Assembly: GCF_000227135.1 (NCBI RefSeq)
Contig: NC_018253.1
Location: forward strand, 96,313-160,312
Length of the DNA stretch: 64,000 bases
Origin: Leishmania donovani
Taxonomy: Eukaryota; Euglenozoa; Kinetoplastea; Trypanosomatida; Trypanosomatidae
Direction of reading: 5' to 3'
Position numbers and translations under genes: made by a program. Each line of letters begins with the position of its first letter. Within the stretch, counting starts at the first letter, position 1. A model generated the notes under the pieces. It was not told the DNA's origin and made no database searches. It worked only from the letters and a program-made list of their open reading frames with translations. Below, piece by piece: positions 57,562 to 64,000 of this stretch.

Positions 57562-59298
57562 TTACTTGCCACCCTTCGGCTTTGAGGAGCTGTCGCGGTC
57601 GTTTTCCGACGCCTCGGCGGCCCCGTCCGCGGAGAGTGAGTGCTTTCCTTCCCGATCGGCGCCATCCTCAGGCATGCGTGCGCCCGACGGCGGCTGCGCA
57701 GACGAGTCCCGGTTCCGCTGCACGAGCTCCTCCTTGGCGTTCTTGGAAGAGGTGAAGCCGATGGCGCTTGTCACCTCCACCGTCAGCCGTGTCGGCGCGA
57801 TTGCCGCGTCGAGCATCATCACCTCACCCGCGTCGTTGAAGAGGTTTACCTGGATGGAGCCGCGGAGGAGCCCTTCCGGGCCGGAAAGGGTCGCGCCGCT
57901 CTCGAAGCAGTGCGACGCGCCCGGCTGCAGCAGCGGAAAGTTGCCGACAACGCCAGGTCGACCCATCTCCAGTACTTGTGCCTGTGCCGCGTCAATCACA
58001 ACGAGGTGGTGCGACAGCACCTGCGCGTGCCACCGCTTGGGATTCTTCAGCGGACCGCGGTTGCGGATATACACGTAGTAGAGAAACAGGTGCGCCTTGG
58101 CATCGTCGCGCTGCACCGCGGTCCTGGCGGAGGCGCTGCCACCACAGCCGTCAGCGTTCGCGCCGTGCTTCAGCGGCGTCGTCGACGAGAACGCGCCGTC
58201 CCTGCTCTGCTTGGCCAGGTGCTCGGCCGCCGACGGCGACGCTGCCGTTGCCGCCGACGGGTTAGAGCAGACGTACTCAGTTGTAATCTCCACCTCAAGC
58301 ACGTCAGTCTGGATGACCGTCCGGGTCGGAATTCGGCGCACCAGCTCCTGCAGCTCTTCACGTGTGGTGGGAAACCCGCGCGTCTTCAGTACCGGTGCTG
58401 TCGCAACCATGACGCCTTTCGCCTTCCTGCTGCTGTTGCCAGCCTCCTCCTGCCTTGATGGCGCGTCCTCGGTCACCTCGTCACCAGCGCTAATGCGAAT
58501 TCCACTGTTCGTCAACGACTGACCGACCTCGGCGGACTGCTGCTGTTGATGGGACATGTAGGCATGCCGATGTGCATTGAAGATGCTCGTCGCCGAGAGC
58601 GCCAAGAGCACATCGGTGATGGCGTACAGGGCAAACTCGCTGCGCACGGCGAGTAGGTAGGACGGCTCCGGCGGGACACAGAAGCGGTATGGCGGGAAGG
58701 CCATGTTGATTGGCTCACACACGACACAGTGACGCGTGAAGTTCTGGATGCGGCGTCGCGAGGAGCGCTCGATCAGGACGCTGCCACGAATGAGGTGAAC
58801 GCCTTCCTCGTCGAGTGGGTACGTCACAGCGGTGGTGTGGGCCGTCTCCTGCGACGCAAATGGCAAGGACGGCGCCGTTGCTTGGCCCGCAGCTGCCGAA
58901 GAGGGCAAGGGAGTGGGTGTGGCATCCGTCAATGCGGATGCGGCTGCGGCGTTGCTAGCGCTACCCTGGTCTGCCGCGTCTGACATGACCCGCCGCAGCT
59001 CGCGAATGCGGAATGCCGCGTTGGACGCCTTCAGCTCGTTCAGCCGCCGAAGGGCATCAAAGGCAGCGCTCGTGCGCGCGCTCGCCGTGTCGTGCGGGTC
59101 GCCGGCGATGGACGGGCGTAGAAAGCAGGTGCGCAGAATAGCGGGGAAGGTGCTGCCATAGCCGGCGTTGATGAAGTCGTGCCGGCTCACCAGAACGCCA
59201 AAGAGAGCAAAGCACATGTCATTCGGGTCAGCGTACTTGTCCGAGACCGTCTTGCCGACGCGTAGCAGCTGGCGATACGCGGAGCGAGCGACGTGCAT
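57562..59298 (-). CDS. LYR-motif plus ApaG-domain protein
   Basis: 578 residues from the ATG at 59298; the frame is open 59 codons above without conserved features. The N-terminus reads MHVARSAYRQLLRVGKTV, an LYR-type helix with the YRQLLR core, followed by helical text to about 120 (FRIRELRRVMSD). LYR proteins are usually small mitochondrial Fe-S or complex assembly factors. A Ser/Ala linker and an unrecognised segment follow (PPYRFCVPPEPSYLLAV). The ApaG domain lies at about 390-510: YVYIRNRGP, KRWHAQVLSHHLVVIDA, then the signature GRPGVVGNFPLLQPGASHCF and GATLSGPEGLLRG. ApaG is an immunoglobulin-like domain found in bacterial ApaG, FBXO3 and POLDIP2, with an unclear biochemical role. The C-terminal 80 residues are charged and disordered. 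Confidence 0.85.
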   Translation of the reverse strand: MHVARSAYRQLLRVGKTVSDKYADPNDMCFALFGVLVSRHDFINAGYGSTFPAILRTCFLRPSIAGDPHDTASARTSAAFDALRRLNELKASNAAFRIRELRRVMSDAADQGSASNAAAASALTDATPTPLPSSAAAGQATAPSLPFASQETAHTTAVTYPLDEEGVHLIRGSVLIERSSRRRIQNFTRHCVVCEPINMAFPPYRFCVPPEPSYLLAVRSEFALYAITDVLLALSATSIFNAHRHAYMSHQQQQSAEVGQSLTNSGIRISAGDEVTEDAPSRQEEAGNSSRKAKGVMVATAPVLKTRGFPTTREELQELVRRIPTRTVIQTDVLEVEITTEYVCSNPSAATAASPSAAEHLAKQSRDGAFSSTTPLKHGANADGCGGSASARTAVQRDDAKAHLFLYYVYIRNRGPLKNPKRWHAQVLSHHLVVIDAAQAQVLEMGRPGVVGNFPLLQPGASHCFESGATLSGPEGLLRGSIQVNLFNDAGEVMMLDAAIAPTRLTVEVTSAIGFTSSKNAKEELVQRNRDSSAQPPSGARMPEDGADREGKHSLSADGAAEASENDRDSSSKPKGGK

Positions 59299-61789
59299 GG
59301 CGCGCCGCTTGAGGAACGGATTCGCCGTTCTGTTGAGTGCGTGTCTGCTTGTGCTGTGGACGCAAGAGACGGCTCTCCGGGCGGAGCTTGGCGTCGGCAC
59401 GTCCGTGTCGGTGGCGCTTTTATGTATGCGTGGGCGGATCTTTGGTTCTTGACAGGTCGAGAAGAGGAAGAGCAACGCAGTCGGTCAGCAGGGGGTGGGT
59501 GGTGAGGTGGTGCGGTAGCAGCAGCCGACCGGTGACAGAGGTGGACAAGAGAGGGAGAGATAAGGAGGAAGATGAGATGAGAGCAGCAGAAGGAAGCGCT
59601 AAAGTATGTTGTCACCGCCCTGCGTGTGGAGGCGGGGGTTGGCGGAGACTAGGAAGTCTAGGGTCACGGCCTAGGAAGGAAAACACAAGGACAAGCAAAG
59701 CAGCGCCATAATGACGGTGAGGGGACGGTGGCACGCACTCTCGAGAATGAAAGGCGGCCAATCAGAGAGGAGGGGCCGAATCAAGGAGAATGACGCTGCT
59801 CACATGCCTCGTTGAGTGTGTGGGGAGTGTGGATGTGCGTGCGTGCGTGTGTGTGTGTGTGTGTGTTGGAGTGAGGAAAAGAAAGAAAGGTTTCTCTGCG
59901 TGCCAGCCACGACGCCGGCAGACACACCAAAATGCACAGGCACGAACAGAAAGGAGCAGCCCGTCGGCAAAGCCGAACTTCGCCGTTGTTGTTCTCCTGC
60001 GAGAGTCGCCGCAAAGGTATGAGGAGAGAGTGGCAAGCGGAACAGGCAAACTAAAAGAGGGGCAGAGCTCGCACAGAGCCGGGTTGCCTTATAGAAGGAG
60101 AACAAGTAAATGGGGATGCCTCTGTTTCAGAGAGGGTGGGTGCGACAGAATGCAGGACTTCGATAGCCCCCCCCCCCTCCCCAATGCCCTAAGAAATGGT
60201 CGAGGGTGGCAAGTTTACACGGGCTCGCTTCTCTACCGAGTAGTGCAGGTGGGTAAGGAGATTCGCAAGCGTCCTCATCTGCCTTTGAATGATAACGCAG
60301 GACGCCCCAAGCCGTCTCTACCTCCGCTGCGGTTGCGACACCGTCACCGACACCCCCGTGCACCCTCCAAACGGATGTCCATTCTTTTTGAACCCTTTCT
60401 TCGCAGTTCGCGGAAAATAAAAAATGGGTTCCGCCAATGAGGCGTGATCCGCGTGGCTACGGCGTGGATGTGTCCTGGTCATTGTTGCCGTTTTCACGGC
60501 GAGCAGATGTCTTCGCTGCGGCGCTCGGCCTTCCACCTGTCACTCCTCTGTATCGGGGCTCTGCTTCATTCGCTTGCGTGGCAATGCATCGGTGAGGGAG
60601 CGGCATAGAAAACGTGCAACGAAACAACGACAAGATGTGAAAGACGAAAGTGGGCATGGGGCAGGGCGCAGGGGGCAGGGGGTTCTCTTCTTTCCATCGT
60701 ACTTGTGTCCAGCATCATCTCTGGAGTCACAACGGCAGAGAGCACAGGCAGCAGCAAAGGAAAGGAGGACAACGAAGATGACGCGCAAAACTGAGCAGGC
60801 GGGCGTGGGGATGGAGGATGGAGGATGGGAACCTGATCCGTTGGCAGCAGTGAAAGCGGCGACGCGAAGCAGCACACAGAAGAGAGTAGATAGAAACAAT
60901 TCTCGAGAGCGGCCAGTTCCTACGCACACGCGCACGCAGGCACACACAGCGGCATTCTCTCTCAGGGCAGCAGAACTGGAAAAAGGAAAGAAGTTAGATT
61001 GCACGCAAAGAGGGCCGTCTTCTGCTCCGCACACCGCGAACACGCACGGACACGGACATGGACAGAAGGAAGGGGAGAGGAGGAGTGGCCGAAGGGAGAG
61101 AGACAAGAAAAAAAAAAAGCATGGCTACTGCGTGCGTCTTTGCGTCGCTTCGCAACTTTGCCGGCGGTAGCAAGACTGCACGAACGTGGCAGCCCACACC
61201 GTGCGGCGCATGCGCGAGAAGATGGGAGGGCCGCGGCACTTCGTCGTCGTGCGGTTCCGTCCAAGCCTGCTCGCATCCGCATGCCCTTTGCCGACAGGGG
61301 CAAAATGCAAAGGCCCAGAGCCGGCGCCTTCTCACTCCGTTGACGGCAGCGGCCGATTAGCACACATGATGGCCACATTGCCACCACCTCCCCGTCGCCG
61401 CCAACTCCCAGCCCGCCGTGCGGCGTCAGTCAATCGTTGTGCTCTTGTGCGTCAAGTCGGTACTGGCCCGCACCTGATCAGTCGGCACCTTGGCGCCGAA
61501 TTCGACCGAGACGCGCGCGCGAGGCGCATGGCACGTGTATTCCGGTACCTCCCTTTGTGACACCCACGAGCCCATCACACGTTCCCGGTTTAGCGGTTTC
61601 CACGGAAGACGCCACCTCCCATGTGCTCCACTAGTCTGAGAAACGAGTTCGCTTCAGTGCCGGAAGACGCAGCGCCGCCTCACCTAGAGCCTCGGAGGCT
61701 CGTTAACGTTTCGCCTGCGTCACACCAGGGTCCGAAGTGCGCAGCACCGCCAGACACCCAACAACTGCACACCTCATAAGGGCAGCACA
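59299..61789. other. Intergenic spacer, 2.5 kb
   Basis: Mostly purine-rich plus-strand simple sequence, a TG repeat near 59846-59867, a C run at 60170 and an A run near 61108. From about 61560 the composition becomes more complex without a clear frame. No intact gene on either strand. Confidence 0.5.
59547..59580 (-). promoter_or_regulatory. Polypyrimidine tract upstream of the LYR/ApaG gene
   Basis: A run of A/G with few interruptions on the plus strand about 250 bp before the ATG at 59298, giving a CT tract on the transcript. Confidence 0.4.
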
Positions 61790-62330
61790 GCATCTCACGG
61801 AAAAGTCAAGACGGAGGAACTTCTCTCAGACGCGAACGAAAAGGAAAACGAGTGGAAGGGGGCCCGACCTCTGAGTGCTCCCATGGCAACATCCGCCGCG
61901 CACACAAACGCCAGAGTGTGCAGCAGGGAAACAATGTGTGGAATGAGTCCCCGGATAGTGCCCTCGAGGGCAGAGGGCTTTGCGAGCATGTTTTACTTGC
62001 GCTACAACCCGATGGAAAGGCAAGCTTTTGTGGATGCCGCGAAGTTGCTCTCCCTTGCGGATCCCAGACTCGCACGAGTCACTCCCTGCGGCGGCCTCTG
62101 CAGCGCATCTCTCACCTCGGGGTTACCCTTCATGCACTCCCGTGCGACACAGGCGATTGATCTTCACTAGGTTAGACGCCTTGAGACCGCCTTGGTGGCC
62201 GAGAGAGATCGGCACGTGCATGCCACAGATGCTGCTGATGGAAGTCAGAATCGTGCTGGGTGGCATGTGCACATCGGCCTCACCCTCGTGGACACCCGGT
62301 TCACCCAACGTGAACATCTTCTTACGCCTT
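61790..62330 (-). other. Possible decayed coding remnant
   Basis: Short minus-strand frames read more like protein than the surrounding spacer: VHMPPSTILTSISSICGMHV with SLGHQGGLKASNLVKINRL (about 62135-62265), then, after frame changes, ALEGTIRGLIPHIVSLLHTL (about 61900-61960). Plus-strand text in the same block (MFYLRYNPMERQAFVDAAK near 61990) is also protein-like, so the strand is uncertain. No domain is recognised. It could be an old retroelement or a dead gene. Confidence 0.25.
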
Positions 62331-63365
62331 CTTTGTGCTGCCCTGTTTCGCTAGGTGGTGGGAGCGGCTAGGAAATGGGGTGCACGCATGTGTGAGGGGG
62401 ACGGAGCGGAACGGTTTTCCAGGTCATGAGCTGTCAGCAAAAGGCGACCAAGACAAGGAACGTGCGTACGCAGACCGAGACGTGAGTCGGTGCACGCGCC
62501 CGTCGGTATCTCTGCTTCCCTCTTGTGTGCACTGTTGCTGCCTCCTCGTGTCCGGGTGTCCTCACCCCCCCCCTCCCACCCGTCTCGCACTGTCGGTAGA
62601 CGCGTTGATGAGTGTCTGGGTGCGCCATCGGTCACGAACGAGAAGACGCGGAAGAGAAGAATTCAAGGAGACGTGGCGTTTTCGTGTGTCGTTGGGTTTG
62701 TGGCGTGTGGTGCCCGACGTCGGCTCGAGCAACAGATGAAAAGGCACAAGGGATGGGAGGGCAGGAAACATATAAGGAACTCACCGGCACGGATGAGGGG
62801 AACACATCAGCGTGTGGGCACATTGCAGCAACAAAACAACAGACGCACACACGCACGCACCTCGCAGCCTCATCCTGTTCATGGCCCATGCGTGCTGCCT
62901 TTCCACAAGCACACCCTCTTGTAAGAGAAGCGATGTGACGATTCCTCGTCCGTTGATCGCCAAGCCTTCACTGACGGGCTGCATTCGCTTCGTTTTGTAG
63001 CTTGTTAGTGCACCGCCTGCATGAGCTGCCCGAAAGGCAAGACATCACCCCTTGCATGCGCCTTGTGTGCGACACACGCCCCCAGAATTCAGATCTGAAC
63101 TGTGAAGTACGTCCCACCCCGTCCCTTATTACCATTGCAGCAGCCCAGTGCTGCTCGCTCCATTATCGCCTTCCCCGCCCCCTTTGAGGCTGCGCTGGCA
63201 GTGATGAGGTGGGCATTGAGGGCAGAGTGATGGGGTGGCGCGGGTGAAGAAAGACGCGTGTACGCATGAGCAAAGCAGGGGGGCGGCGAGGAAGGCGGTA
63301 GAGGGGTGTCCCCCGATCTCCTGCCTACGCCCTCCTCTCCCACGCCGGCAATCACCTCTCCACCA
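62331..63365. other. Spacer below the right-edge gene
   Basis: 3' UTR of the gene cut by the right edge. CG-rich simple sequence with short C and CA runs. Nothing recognised. Confidence 0.5.
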
Positions 63366-64000
63366 CTACAGCACGACTTCTTCCTCCGTCGTCGGCGAGC
63401 GAATCCGCGGCGCCGGCACGCCACCCGCGTTGCCGTCCTCGCCGTCAGGGATGTGTGCCGTCGCTATAGCAGCCCTGCCATTGCCATGACTGGAGCAATC
63501 ACTGCTCCCCTCCGTCCGCGTCGGCGACTCCAGCGGCGATGGTGCTGACAAAGGAAACCGGAGGTAGTAATTCAACAGCATCCGCATGGATGCATCCTGC
63601 ATCGCCGACATGAGCGTTTCGCCCTTCCCCTCACCCAGGCAGTAGCGCCCGGCGTAGAGGCGGCAAACCGTGTACTCCACCTGGCGATACTGCTGCGCGT
63701 TGTGCAGTGAGGCGTAGTTGTTTGTCTCCTGCACATCCACGACGCGACGCACCACCTGATCAACATCGATCGGTGATCGGCGCAGTTTCTCGGATACCTG
63801 CGGCGCATAGCGAAGGACAAGTTGCGCCTCTTTGAACGCATTCGGGCTAGTCGACTCAAGTGCGTGGAGCAGCAGCGGTGGTGCAAGATGGCCGTAGTCC
63901 TCCGCGTGCCTCTCGAGGGCCTCATCGTGGAGCATCTGGGTACCATGGGCGCCGCCACTTGACTCAAACTGTTCGCGCCGCCGGTCGGCCCTGCGGTTCA
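63366..64000 (-). CDS. Conserved hypothetical protein, N-terminus cut by window edge
   Basis: The frame is open from the last base of the window to a stop at 63366-63368, giving 211 visible residues. The window shows a start-like Met (MLHDEALERHAEDYG) at 63935, but the frame continues above it with RREQFESSGGAHGTQ, so the true start is outside or undecided. The middle is helical (NAFKEAQLVLRYAPQVSEKL, DVDQVVRRVVDVQETNN). The segment VEYTVCRLYAGRYCLGEGKG followed by ETLMSAMQDASMRMLLNYYL has the shape of a double-stranded-RNA-binding domain end (strand, G-x-G, Ala-rich helix), as in mitoribosomal mL44 or RNase III-like proteins. That is a guess. The C-terminal 50 residues are disordered and acidic. 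Confidence 0.7.
   Translation of the reverse strand, partial: NRRADRRREQFESSGGAHGTQMLHDEALERHAEDYGHLAPPLLLHALESTSPNAFKEAQLVLRYAPQVSEKLRRSPIDVDQVVRRVVDVQETNNYASLHNAQQYRQVEYTVCRLYAGRYCLGEGKGETLMSAMQDASMRMLLNYYLRFPLSAPSPLESPTRTEGSSDCSSHGNGRAAIATAHIPDGEDGNAGGVPAPRIRSPTTEEEVVL

Noticed and set aside
1..64000. CRISPR arrays, bacterial operators, ribosome binding sites, riboswitches
   Set aside because: The sequence is eukaryotic nuclear DNA. I saw no regularly spaced repeats, and such bacterial signals are not expected.

Overview
The window is 64 kb of GC-rich nuclear DNA from a trypanosomatid, almost certainly Leishmania. All credible genes lie on the minus strand, none shows an intron, and neighbours are separated by 0.5-4 kb of simple-sequence-rich spacer. 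The spacers carry pyrimidine tracts (minus strand) upstream of start codons. This is the layout of part of one directional polycistronic unit read from high to low coordinates. A kinetoplast RNA-editing TUTase (RET2) in the gene set fixes the group. I see no tRNA, rRNA or strand switch.

Layout from high to low coordinates (direction of transcription): a gene cut by the right edge (63366-64000); a LYR-motif plus ApaG-domain protein (57562-59298); a LAMTOR3/MP1-like roadblock protein (56232-56684); a membrane protein with a possible SPOUT-like tail (53066-55174); a GT2-like Golgi-type glycosyltransferase (50186-51964); a 1155-residue protein of unknown function (45203-48670); a heavily mutated pseudogene block (about 41180-44555); an LRR protein (38680-40116); a non-canonical poly(A) polymerase (35298-37097); GPN2 GTPase (32561-33541); an importin-beta family karyopherin (27799-30756); mitochondrial ATP synthase subunit c (26403-26723); a secretory-type protein (23545-24897); a TMEM242-like mitochondrial membrane protein (21625-22623); NUBP2/Cfd1 (19440-20366); a TruA-family pseudouridine synthase (16122-18212); a small zinc-binding protein (13350-13652); an ALKBH8-like oxygenase (10789-12480); RET2 (8748-10280); an IST1-like ESCRT regulator (7150-7953); a large TPR protein (2147-4708); and a gene cut by the left edge (1-1295).

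Mobile and decayed DNA: a 615-bp SIDER-like repeat occurs twice (5963-6577 and 31536-32296), both on the same strand and both in predicted 3' UTR positions. The spacer at 13.7-16.1 kb holds a decayed ingi/L1Tc-class RNase H remnant and, below it, a broken gene with CxxC pairs. The 41-44.6 kb block carries at least six stops and four frameshifts, yet stays readable as one protein-like chain.

Two runs of exactly 99 N (31850-31948, 34544-34642) are each flanked by the same sequence on both sides. They look like fixed-size scaffold gaps whose contig ends overlap, not missing DNA. Several genes have reading frames open well upstream of their first ATG; for those I chose the ATG where the conserved domain begins.
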